Part shown: positions 38,878-48,192 of the stretch, piece after piece
Layout of the letters: every line of letters starts with the position of its first letter
Numbering within the stretch: position 1 is the stretch's first letter
NCBI RefSeq assembly: GCF_040436345.1
Contig: NC_133237.1
Span: 27,668,653 to 27,732,652, forward strand
From: Pagrus major
Lineage: Eukaryota > Chordata > Actinopteri > Spariformes > Sparidae
Direction: 5' to 3'
DNA length: 64,000 nt
Notes under the pieces: generated by a model
Told to the model about the DNA's origin: nothing
The model's input: the letters and a program-made list of their open reading frames with translations, nothing else
Databases searched by the model: none
Translations under genes and position numbers: made by a program

Positions 38878-39048
38878 GTATGATTATTGATTATGGGTGG
38901 GGCTCATTAAACTCTGCTTCTGTACACAGTTTGGACATTTCCTCCACTGATCATTCCCAACATTTAGATACGTCTCAGTTCAGAGTAAAATGTGTTTGTT
39001 AGCAACAACTGATGTTTCCTGAATGATGCTAACTCATTTTATTCACAG

Positions 39049-40468
39049 GATGGTTCAGGAGGAGATGGACAGAAGACAACGAGAAGAGGAAGTGATGGCC
39101 AGAAGACAACAAGAAGAGGAGGAGAAGGCCAGAAGACGAATAGAAGAGGAGGAGAAGGAGAAGGCCAGAAAACAACGAGAAGAGGAGGTGATGGCCAGAA
39201 GACAACAAGAAGAGGAGGTGATGGCTAGAAGACGAATAGAAGAGGAGAAGGAGAAGGCCAGAAGACAACGAGAAGAGGAGGTGATGGCCAGAAGACAACA
39301 AGAAGAGGAGGAGAAGGCCAGAAGACGAATAGAAGAGGAGGAGAAGGAGAAGGCCAGAAGACAACGAGAAGAGGAGGTGATGGCCAGAAGACAACAAGAA
39401 GAGGAGGTGATGGCTAGAAGACGAATAGAAGAGGAGAAGGAGAAGGCCAGAAGACGAAGAGAAGAGGAGGTGATGGCCAAAAGACGAAGAGAAGAGGAGG
39501 AGAAGGCCAGAAGACGAATAGAAGAGGAGGAGAACAGAAGACAACGTGATCAATCTGAACAGACTGGAGATGATCAGGGAGATGAGGAGACGGATGATGA
39601 GGATAAAGAGAGAGATCAGGAGGAAGAGGAAAGTGATAGAGAGGAAGAGACAGAGGAAGAGGAGAGTGATAGTGAGGAAGAGACAGAGGAAGAGGAGAGT
39701 GATAGTGAGGAAGAGAAAGAGGAAGGAACAATCAGGTTCGCGTTGCTCAATACTCGGTCAATGAATAATAGAACATCCAGGATCGTAGATCTCATAACAC
39801 AAAACAACCTGGACGTCTTTCTCACAACAGAGACGTGGTTACAATATAATACCGCAGAAACAGTCCTCAGCAGCGCTTCACCAGAAGATTTCAGGTTCCA
39901 CTCTCAGCAGAGGGAGGGCAGAGGAGGAGGGGTGGCGATTCAGTTCTCAGAGGAACTGCAGGGAGAACAACTTCACTTTGACCATCTAAACATAGCAAGC
40001 TTTGAGTTTGTTGTCACAGTTGTGCAACATGCTGAGTGGGACCAACCTGTCGTGATCATCAACCTGTATCATCCACCAGGATACAACCAGGAACGATTCA
40101 GAAAGTTTCTGAACGAGTTTCAAAGTCTCCTGGATGAGGTCAAGAAAAAGTACAGCAGCATCATTGTGACTGGAGATTTCAACATCCACGTTAATAACGA
40201 AAGGAGGTCCTATACTGACGAGTTTGAGTATCTTTTGCTGGTTAATGACCTTGAGCAGCGTGTAGAGGAGTCAACACACCGAAGAGGTAACACTCTGGAT
40301 CTGGTCATCACCACAAATGTTGAAGTCTCTGGTCTCTTTGTTCGGGATGATGGAATATCAGATCATTACACCGTTTATTTTAATGCAAAGCCAAAAGATA
40401 CAAGAAAGAAAACTAAAAGAAACAAGAACGACGAGCAGACAAAACGATTCAGAAAGACGGAGGACTAG
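39049..40468 (+). CDS. gene A last exon: coiled coil fused to LINE-type endonuclease (EEP)
   Basis: Joins in phase 2 after ATTCACAG. Residues about 78-240 are a highly charged coiled coil made of five repeats (REEEVMARRQQEEEEKARRR-type units of 31-32 residues). About 270-301 is acidic, with three 11-residue SDSEEETEEEE-type repeats. Residues 303-535 are an endonuclease/exonuclease/phosphatase (EEP, APE-like) domain of LINE type. Every catalytic motif is seen: LLNTRS (N311), LTTETWL (E338), YHPPG, VTGDFN (D453, N455), NTLDLV (D494) and SDH (D515, H516). It closely resembles the CR1/L2-type retrotransposon endonuclease, yet no reverse transcriptase follows; the frame stops after a basic tail RKKTKRNKNDEQ. 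This looks like a captured endonuclease. An unexpressed chimera of gene fragment and LINE relic is the alternative. Confidence 0.75.
39071..39534. repeat. coding minisatellite, 189-bp higher-order unit
   Basis: The coiled-coil region repeats with alternating 96- and 93-bp periods (starts 39,071, 39,167, 39,260, 39,356 and 39,449). 39,071-39,259 and 39,260-39,448 are near-identical 189-bp copies. All period lengths keep the frame. Confidence 0.9.
39632..39730. repeat. 33-bp coding repeat (acidic)
   Basis: Three copies beginning AGTGATAG at 39,632, 39,665 and 39,698, encoding SDxEEETEEEE. Confidence 0.9.
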
Positions 40469-41785
40469 AAACTGAACAGAATTTATTAATTCTCTAAAAC
40501 GTGAAAGTAGCTGATTTAGCTATAATATATCTCCTGATGTAACTTTGGTCGATGAAGTTTCTACAAAGTATTAATTCCATCTGATGAAACAAGGCAGTTA
40601 TTTTTATCCTAATTTTAACTAAAGAATGAATTTAGATGAAACATGTTGCTAAAATAAATTATTTATCACAATAAGTCAGAAAAATAAGAGCTGAAAAAGA
40701 AAACAAAGAGCGGCTGAAGTAGCTGTTGGATCCACAAACCAAAATGGAGACTGCTCATAGACTCAGCTTTGAACAATGATGTTGGACAGAACCCCCTGAC
40801 TGGGTCAACAGTACTCCAGCTGCCTCTTTTACCATCACATCTGCTGGCCTGGCTCCTCTTGGTTTGTTTTATTTTGGCGGGGTGTAATATATTTGTAATA
40901 TTTTAGGTTTGCTTTGTGTTTGATTTATTTTGGCGGGGTGTGGGATTGTGAGAGCTCCTTCCTTTATTATTTGTGTTGTATTAAGAGTTTTTAAACAGAA
41001 AGCTTATTCACACACACACACACACACACACACAGTGAACACATACTGTATATATAATAATGTTTGAGTTATTGTTTGTCACAGGAAGTCAAACACAAAA
41101 GTCAGAACAGACTAAAAGTCAGAACAGACTAATTGTGATCTCCTTGTTTGTGTTAATAAAAGACTTTTGAACCGACATGCTGTCTATTTAATGTTGTACA
41201 AGAGTGAATGTTGTTAACCTCACAGTTGTATTTACAGTGAATGATGGAGATGAAGAGGCAGTTTGTTGGAACATCAGCAGCTACAGTGACTTTTATTATC
41301 AGCGTTATTGTTATGAGTTTGATCTTTACATGAGGTCACATAACACTTAACTTTACATCAAGTTAAATTGAGCATTTAGAGCGCAGTAATGAGATAAGTC
41401 ACCCAGATTTATTAAGTCACAGGTGAGCCACAGTTCTTAACAGACTTAAAATAAAAAAGGTATTATCCAGATGATGGATGGATGATCCAGTATTTGGTTT
41501 CATGTGTACAACTTATTTGGATAATAATAACTTAAAGAGTTGGTCACCTCTCATGAAGGAATTGTCTAAAACTTCTAAAATTATTCAATAATCATGAATT
41601 AAAGATTAATGTGAAAATTGAAGTTCAAAGCCATATAATTATTCAGTAGGACACAATATTGTGTTTTCTGGGGAGGGTAAGTGTTTGTGTAATGTGTGTT
41701 GTATTAACATTACAATTAAATATTGTTATATAATGATTCCTCTGCAACATTTCTGTATCTGTAGCTCTGCAGCTGCGACCTTTCC
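40469..41785 (+). other. gene A 3' flank
   Basis: Just after the stop another frame reads INSLKRES and NISPDVTLVDEVSTKY, which resembles the sequence that follows the endonuclease in CR1/L2 LINEs, so a decayed LINE remnant may continue for about 100 bp. AATAAA occurs at 40,653 and 41,154. (CA)n at 41,008-41,034. ACCATCACATCTGCTGGCCT near 40,842 has a relative at 54,670. No reverse transcriptase seen. Confidence 0.5.
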
Positions 41786-41935
41786 AAGAAGTCACATGAC
41801 TTACAGAAGCTGAGCCGCAGAATAAAGTCCAGAGAGGAAGAACTGCTGCTGCTGACGACCCAACACAGAGAGTTTATCTCATTTAAAACTTTATTTTAAC
41901 ATGACTTCATTCCCCTTTTCTGTTGTTGCGTCTCA
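41786..41935 (+). promoter_or_regulatory. orphan copy of the cluster promoter and leader exon
   Basis: CTGCAGCTGCGACCTTTCCA (41,768-41,787), then AGAAGTCACATGACTTACAG, then GCCGCAGAATAAAGTCC, matching the promoters of genes A and B. The sequence after it (CTGCTGCTGACGACCCAACA, TTGTTGCGTCTCATGCTGCA) matches their leader exon and intron. No coding exon of the A/B type follows; it appears decapitated. Confidence 0.6.
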
Positions 41936-43030
41936 TGCTGCAGATCTTCATGTTAATATCTTCATCCATTAAAAGCTTATGTTTTGTTATGCTTCTGTAT
42001 GTTTCATGCTCTAAATGGATTCATCAAAAGTATGAAGTCCTTCCTGTAGACGTCCTCAGCGCGTTATCCCTGAAAATCATTAATTATTATTGATAACCAA
42101 ATTTAACCCAAAACTCCTTATTAATGTTGCACGGCGCACTACACATGGTGCCCCGTGTGAGGCAGTGTACTGTTGGCAATCATTCATAAATGTGCGATAT
42201 TAATTTCAGCATAATTTGGACAGTGCTAAAATGTGAGATTCACATCTTGAACTCTTTAGCCAAAAGTCTCTACATTTACCCCACTAGTCTACTACAGGAG
42301 TAGACGTTGATTTGTACTTATAAACAGTTGCATTGTGGTGAGAATTGTTTTATCAATCAAATGTTTTAACCCATTTGATTAACCAAAATCTTTTAGGTTA
42401 ATAACTACCAATTTGAGCCATTTACTATTGCTGCTATAAATTCAAGTTGAAAGTGCTCTGTAGAAATTGTAAAAAATTTCAGTTCAGCATTTGAACAACA
42501 TTCGGTCAAGCTGTCAGAATTTTATGACAATTTAAGTGTTCCTCGTGTTAATCACAGCGTGCCACCTGCCCTGTGATACATAGAAGTTTATATGTGGCTG
42601 TTACTGCCTTGCATTTCAGCCTGAGTAAGAAGTAAAGCCCGATATAGAGCCACAGTGTGCTACAAGCCCTGTGAAACATACGTTTTGTACTTTAGCTGTT
42701 ACTACCACTTGTTTCCGCCCGAGTCACCTTTAAGAGACAATCCTCTGACTGTTACTGCCCTCCATTCCAGTTAGTGCATGTTGAAAGATTGGAAGGCAAA
42801 GATACACTTGTAAAACTGTGTTTATCTTTATTGGCCCCAATTTTTATGCCCTCAAGAGCCACTAGATTGTGTGGTACCCACCCCTCCTCCACGGGAAGCT
42901 ACCCCCTATAGTGTAGGCCAGCACCCTGTTTGGTTAGGCTAGTGTACTCCCCAAGCTACGCTACAGAGTGTCTGCCAAAACAACACCATAGCCAACCACA
43001 CTGATTGTTGTTTAGACAACTTGTTTAACA
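41936..43030 (+). other. probable retroelement leader, otherwise unassigned
   Basis: Precedes the gag-like remnant. TGGTGCCCCGTGTGAGG at 42,146-42,162 resembles a tRNA primer-binding site, but I could not match it to a tRNA. No LTR pair could be defined by eye. Confidence 0.35.
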
Positions 43031-43742
43031 ATGGATAACCCCTGTGTAGAGCGATCTATTTCTGCCCTGGCGCAGAATGTAAAACCTGGCTGCCCTGAAG
43101 TCATTAGCAGGTTAAATGTCATTGAGTGCAAAGAAGAGAGAGTCACTTCTTAAGGCCAGGTGTGATGTGCAGACCGCATCCACAGGTCAGTTGTTAAGAT
43201 GTTTGCTTGTGATCTTCCACAGACAAACCAGCCTTGCTGTTCAGAGCAAAACAACCCAAGAACAGGAGGTAGAACTCCTTAGAGCGCATAATTCTAGTCT
43301 CCTCCATGAAGGTCAGATGGCTAATACGAAAGCCATGCGCTATTTAGATGACCTGCACTCAGCAGAGTTAGATCTTTGCTCACACAAAGAAGAATTGTTA
43401 AGGCTTAGGTCAGAACGTTTTTCCCCACCACAGTCGTTCAACCAATGTGATTCTGGTTACTCTGATTCACACTCCTCCCTTGATGAAAGGTTAACTCCCT
43501 CTCCACTCAGAAGATGTGAACAATTCCCAATTGACCCTAAGTCCTTTGGAAGGAAGTCAGTTCCTCAACCTCCACTGAGAGACAGAGATAACATTTACAT
43601 GACTTCCCATCGTTCTGAAACAGACGGTGAGGTCACAGGTAGTTCATCCCCCAGAAGATATTCTACCCACTGTTCCCAGTCTCAGATGCATAACACCTTC
43701 ATCAGTGCCCATCCCTCTGAAAGGGGGACCGGAGTTACGCTG
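43031..43742 (+). pseudogene. gag-like retrotransposon remnant
   Basis: A frame from ATG 43,031 (MDNPCVERSISALAQNVKPG) stops at 43,153. An overlapping frame, shifted by one base, continues to 43,742 with ESLLKARCDVQTASTGQLLR, AMRYLDDLHSAELDLCSHKE and a Ser/Pro-rich tail. The frame break and absence of protease or polymerase indicate a dead fragment. The helix-rich profile and position after a leader with a possible primer-binding site suggest an LTR-retrotransposon gag. Class uncertain; it could also be a fragment of a host gene derived from gag. Confidence 0.45.
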
Positions 43743-43864
43743 TGAGACTAGCTTATGTCCCTACAAATGGTAAATACAAGATGTACAACGCTGGGTTAGC
43801 AGTGAAAAGTGAGCATGTTGATGAAGGTTCACAGTCATCCAGGTCATGGTACCTCTGAGTGCTG

Positions 43865-43990
43865 TATCGTAGGCAACTGGACTTGTTTCAGTTTGTTGAA
43901 GACGTTTCACTTCTCATCCAAGAGGCTTCTTCAGTTCTAACTAACTGGAGGAGTTGCAGGCTTTTAAACTCTGTGTGGGAGTGTCCTTAA
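43865..43990. repeat. dispersed repeat family Z, copy 2
   Basis: Contains GGCAACTGGACTTGTTTCAG, GAAGACGTTTC and CATCCAAGAGGCTTCTTC, matching 28,288-28,418. Confidence 0.8.
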
Positions 43991-44235
43991 AGAGTCGTTA
44001 AGGACACGTGAGCTCTGTTAATGGAGAGACGCACTCGCACTAATGAGATGTTTTCCTCATTAATGACATGTATTACTTCAGCCACCAGCAGCTCATCTGA
44101 TATTAATCACAGTGTTTAGTTTCATGACCTGAGCCGCCCAACACACAGACCCGCGCTGTCCATGGATAAACCTGTGATCCATCACTAGCGTAATAAAATC
44201 AAACGTGTGTCTGCAGTTTAAAGTTACAGTGAATA

Positions 44236-44445
44236 TGTATTTATACTGTGTAATGTGTGTTTATACTGTGTACTGTGTATTTATACTGTGTGCTGTGTAT
44301 TTATACTGTGTAATGTGTATTTATACTGTGTACTGTGTATTTATACTGTGTACTGTGTATTAATACTGTGTAATGTGTATTTATACTGTGTGCTGTGTAT
44401 TTATACTGTGTACTGTGTATTTATACTGTGTACTGTGTATTTATA
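44236..44445. repeat. 20-bp minisatellite, array 2
   Basis: About 10-11 copies of TGTATTTATACTGTGTACTG-type units; shorter version of the array at 33,484-33,880. Confidence 0.95.
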
Positions 44446-44768
44446 GTTTAACTACAGTTAAATTAGACTGACAGACTTTTACTGAAGTGAAGTAACTGAT
44501 GGTGACAGACTGGCTGTTGGAGGTAACAGTGAGCAGGTGAGTCCAGGTGAGTCCAGGTGAGTCGCTCTGCTGCTGCAGTGACGTCATCACTCCAGTAGAG
44601 GGCGCTCCAACACCACAGATGAATCCAGCACAGCTTTCTGCTCCTGAATGTGCAGAGAGCTGCAGCAGGATGTTTTCTGCAGCTAACTGATGTAAGCATG
44701 GCCCTGCTGCCCTCTGTGGGGTTATTGAGTTTTGGATTATTACAGAAAATAATCTGTGACAAACACAG
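44446..44768. repeat. duplicated segment, copy B (323 bp)
   Basis: Near-identical to 33,881-34,203 and of equal length. The CTCF-like CCAGTAGAGGGCGCT is kept at 44,593-44,607. Copies diverge sharply after AACACAG. Confidence 0.92.
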
Positions 44769-44959
44769 TTTATGATACTTACGGGTTTTATAAATTAAAA
44801 CAAGTCAACCTCATGAGAAACAGCCTCTGACGACTCTCATCAAACACTGATATCAGCTCTAGTCCTGAAACAGCAGTTAATCAGAAATCATCAGTGTGTT
44901 GGACTCATTAAGAGTGAACACCTGACACAGTGTGAGCCACACAACACTGTCAGAGCTGG

Positions 44960-45036
44960 AGGCTAAAGAGCACTACAGCAGGAATCAAACCACCAACCTC
45001 ATGAGCAACAATCCAGCTGCTTTGGCACTGAGCCAC
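44960..45036 (-). repeat. tRNA-like SINE relic
   Basis: On the minus strand: TGTGGCTCAGTGCCAAAGCA (A-box like) and GTTGGTGGTTTGATTCCTGC (B box GGTTTGATTCC). Too diverged for a functional tRNA. Confidence 0.5.
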
Positions 45037-45104
45037 AGCCGACACATGGACTCCCTCATGAGTCTGTCAGCGTGTAGAGACTCTGCTGCAGTACAGCTGA
45101 AGCA

Positions 45105-45119
45105 CCACCAGAGGGCGCT
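45105..45119 (+). promoter_or_regulatory. CTCF-like motif
   Basis: CCACCAGAGGGCGCT, a close match to the vertebrate CTCF core. A motif match only. Confidence 0.35.
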
Positions 45120-45194
45120 CTAGTAGAAGCTGGACATCAGCTGTCATTAATGAGACGAGTCACAGCTGTGAGCCTGTGAAGGTTCTGATCCAAC

Positions 45195-45265
45195 AACACT
45201 ACAGCCCAGTGTGGGCGTCAAACTCACAACCTGTTGATGATCAGTGTGCCAGGATGTGTTCATGC
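45195..45265 (-). repeat. second tRNA-like relic
   Basis: Minus strand contains GGTTGTGAGTTTGACGCCCA, a B-box-like sequence; the A-box part is weak. Confidence 0.3.
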
Positions 45266-45649
45266 ACCTGATGTCCAACAACACAACACACACATGCTGA
45301 CACTGGACCCACACACAGGAACTACACACTGGACCGACACACCGGACCGACACACCGGACCACTGACTGACCTCAGGCACAAACAGTTTGACTTCATGTG
45401 CAGATAAAAGTTTGTTTCCTGTTGACGGCAGAACTGAATATATAGGGGACATTGTGTGTGGATGGTTCTTATTCTTTCAGAACTTTCCTGTTATGACATT
45501 TGGGTTTCTCCCTGTAATCACATCGTGTGGTTCTGTATGAAGAGGATAAACGCTCATACTAAGTTCAGTTTTGTTGCAATTAAATTCCATTGAACTCACG
45601 AAGAAGAAGAATAGTTTCCTCTCTCTGCCTGATGCTTGTTTTTCTACCT

Positions 45650-45722
45650 GAAGATGGTCCAGTGGTTTAAGACGCCGTCCAGAGACGAGGAGACGTTGGA
45701 TTGAACCTCGGCTGGGGTGACT
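45650..45722 (+). repeat. third tRNA-like relic
   Basis: TGGTCCAGTGGTTTAAGACG resembles an A box (TRGYNNAGTGG), and GTTGGATTGAACCTCGGCTG a B box, about 40 bases apart as in tRNA-derived SINEs. Confidence 0.4.
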
Positions 45723-46234
45723 CCAGGTATGTGATAACAGTGTGTGTTTGTCTGTCTGTGTGTGTCTGTGTTCAAAACAAAAACCAAACAAACTTTAAAA
45801 TTGCGTCAATCAAACTTCGTCCGTTGCGTTCGTCGCTCGCTCGATTTGCGCCGTCAACTGATTGAGACAGATCCTGGAGGAAACACTGAGCAGGTAAGTC
45901 CGGTCGAGCTAGCTAGCTTGATGAAAGCTAGCTAGCTAGCAAGACTGGTTTCATTGTTTAGTAAACAAACAAACATTTATTTGTGTGAATATTTATTTAT
46001 AAAAAGTTTCTGGTTTCACACGATGACATGAAAATAAGAATTTAGAAAGTTTATAAGACGTTTCTGCAGTTATTGACAGTAAGATCAGTTTGACTGATTG
46101 TAAACAGAAATATTAGCAGATTATTATTTTCATTTGCTTTGTGAGCAGCCGAGTCAGAAAATCGTCTCCTTCAGAATAAACTGACCTGAATGTTGTGTTC
46201 ATGTAAACGTAGTCAGTGGGGTCAATGAGGTGAG

Positions 46235-46300
<66 letters not shown>

Positions 46301-46832
46301 CACAGCAGCTCAGTGAAAGTAAAGCAGCTGGTTTACAGGAACTCACAGATACTGTTTCTGTTTCTGTTTCACTCCATCACAGCTGCAACAGAGGAGGCAG
46401 GTAACTAAGTACAAATACTTAGTTACTGTACTTCAGTACATGTTTCAGGTATCTGTACTTTACTCGAGTATTCCTTTGACTTTCCCTCCCTACATCTGAA
46501 CACAAACCTCCTATGTCTGATTAAGTTTTCAGGATCAAGGCTGACGAGTCAGTATTATGGGTTTTGTGTTACAGGCTCTCTCTGTGTTCCACCTGCTCTG
46601 AGGACATCGTCCCCTCGGGGACAATAAAGTTGTTAACGTTATATAAAGATTATAAAGTTGGAGCTGGACTGCTGTGCGTGCAGGAGTGACTGAAAGTAAC
46701 CAGAGCACATCAGTAGATGTGAAACTGTAGAACTGGGTGTTATAAAGATAAGTGATTATATTGACTGAAGGCGTGTATAAAGATTACATATGATGACTTG
46801 TGCAGGACTCTGACCTGCAGCTGCATCTTTAC
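45723..46832. other. non-coding upstream of gene B
   Basis: Contains AGCTAGCTAGC inverted runs at 45,905-45,942, (TG)n at 46,236-46,299 and an hAT-like MITE relic at about 46,400-46,480 (GTAACTAAGTACAAATACTT). No gene seen. Confidence 0.5.
46236..46299. repeat. (TG)n microsatellite
   Basis: About 32 TG units. Confidence 0.97.
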
Positions 46833-46873
46833 AGGAAGTCACATGATTTAGAGGAACAGAGGGGCGGTATAAA
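46813..46873 (+). promoter_or_regulatory. gene B promoter cassette with TATA box
   Basis: CCTGCAGCTGCATCTTTACA, then GGAAGTCACATGATTTAGAG (46,834-46,853), then GGCGGTATAAAGTGAG with TATAAA at 46,868-46,873. The GGAAGTCACATGA core joins an ETS-type and an M-box/E-box site. The cassette is shared with gene A and the orphan copy; this is the only copy with a canonical TATA box. Confidence 0.6.
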
Positions 46874-46889
46874 GTGAGAGAGACAGTCT

Positions 46890-47011
46890 GCTGCAGTCAG
46901 CCGGCTGGGTGAACACACAGAGGGTTTACAGTCAGTCTGTCTCTACAGACTTTATTTAAAGACAACAGGACGTCTCTACAGACTTTATTCCACCAGAACT
47001 TTCAGCAGCAG
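46890..47011 (+). other. gene B 5' untranslated exon
   Basis: Runs from about 20 bp after the TATA box to TTCAGCAGCAG|GTCAG. It contains a TCTCTACAGACTTTATT duplication and matches the gene A leader in CTGCTGCAGTC and ACTTTATTCCA. Start approximate. Confidence 0.5.
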
Positions 47012-47464
47012 GTCAGTAACTCTTGTTATTTTTCTATCGTTGCTTCTCACTCTGCAGATAAACACCTTCATCATCACTGCGGGTCGTCCACAAGTAACTA
47101 CAACAACACAATATTGGAAGGAGACAAAGACATGTGAGTTAAAGTTTTAAATCATGTTATGACCAAAACGCACCCATCAAGAGTCTAAACAACCTGTTTC
47201 CAGACGGATTATCCTCCGCTGAGGAGTTGTAAACAAGCTAAATGCATTTGCACCATGACAATGAGATACAGATCACTTCAGTACCAGTTTAATATCTTTG
47301 AACTGTGATCAACTGAATGTATTCTGCTTTTATTTACTGGATAATCAACGTCCCAACTGTTTGTGAATCAGTGTTGGAGTAAATGTAACTCCAGGTTCAT
47401 GTGGTCTTCATCAGATACAGGTAACTCTGTGTCCTCTGATCCGTCTCCTGACTGTCTCTTACAG
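47012..47464 (+). other. gene B intron 1
   Basis: Between the leader donor and acceptor CTTACAG at 47,464. Nothing else recognised. Confidence 0.5.
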
Positions 47465-47526
47465 ACGTCATCACACTGTGGCAGCTCTCCTGTTTCTGAT
47501 TGGACGATCAGGCAGAAACCTTCGTC

Positions 47527-47613
47527 ATGTCCGACAAGCTGCTGGATCTGATGTTCCCCGCGAAGGGACAGGCGAGGTGTCCTCGCTGTGGCGGCGTGCA
47601 TGGATCTCTAGCT
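47527..47613 (+). CDS. gene B coding exon 1: CPRCGG leader
   Basis: The exon starts at 47,465; ATG 47,527 gives MSDKLLDLMFPAKGQARCPR, then CGGVHGSLA, 29 residues, ending in phase 0 at GCT|GTAAGA. In-frame sequence before the ATG in the leader-joined reading hits a TGA, which supports this start. C18 and C21 form a single CxxC. It is the paralogue of the gene A exon at 36,129-36,266, with the original ATG kept here. The assembled protein from three coding exons is 364 residues. Family not recognised. Confidence 0.7.
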
Positions 47614-48079
47614 GTAAGACATCGTCGCAGTGACATTTCAACAATCATTATTAAAGGAGCAGTCTGTAGTTTTAGAGAAGAAATTCAAAGTCTGAATTTT
47701 AATATTAACAAAATTAAAGAGGGAATAACACAGACTGTCTCCATCAGTGAATGAACAAGCTGTTCTCAGAGGAAATAAGGTCCCAGAACACTGTTTGAAG
47801 CTAGAAAGGTGGCAGGGTCCGCCACATACCTTATCTATATGTTTTACAGTCCAGGACTCGACAGATGTTCTGTCAGTTTCCTCATTTGAGTTCAGGTAAA
47901 AAAAAAGACTCAGAAGAATTGCACCATCATTTTCTTTGTGTTAAATTGATTTAGTAAAATTGGGAACAAAATAAAAATGTTGTTCACAAATGTGTCAAAG
48001 TTCAGCATTGACACATTTATGAACGATCAGCCCTGCTGATAATAATGAAAATGAATCAAGTATTGATCTTCATCAGCAG
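47614..48079 (+). other. gene B intron 2
   Basis: Matches gene A's intron at 47,614-47,880. Bases 47,885-48,040 are extra relative to gene A. Ends CATCAGCAG. Confidence 0.7.
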
Positions 48080-48192
48080 TCTGTGATGGGAGCTCTTGGA
48101 ACGGCGTTGGGTCTTGCTGGTGCGACTGCGGCGGGCCAATTAATGAGAAATACAGCTGACAACAGACAGAGGACACCGTTCAGTGACATGAG
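48080..48192 (+). CDS. gene B coding exon 2: Gly/Ala-rich segment
   Basis: Encodes SVMGALGTALGLAGATAAGQ, then LMRNTADNRQRTPFSDM and the first two bases of Arg. Phase 0 in, phase 2 out (ATGAG|GTATGA), the same as the gene A counterpart. The Gly/Ala-rich stretch (residues about 30-50) could be a glycine-zipper membrane segment. Compared with gene A, 20 residues are missing from the middle. Confidence 0.7.

Noticed and set aside
39029-39553. Ser/Leu-rich minus-strand frames opposite gene A
   Set aside because: Antisense shadows of the Glu/Arg-rich coiled coil, which has the splice-phase support.
42146-42162. Retroviral primer-binding site TGGTGCCCCGTGTGAGG
   Set aside because: It starts with the usual TGG but I could not match it to a vertebrate tRNA 3' end and no LTR was seen; kept only as a remark.
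44960-45036. Functional tRNA gene
   Set aside because: A and B boxes are recognisable, but the cloverleaf arms do not pair convincingly and flanks suggest a SINE relic.
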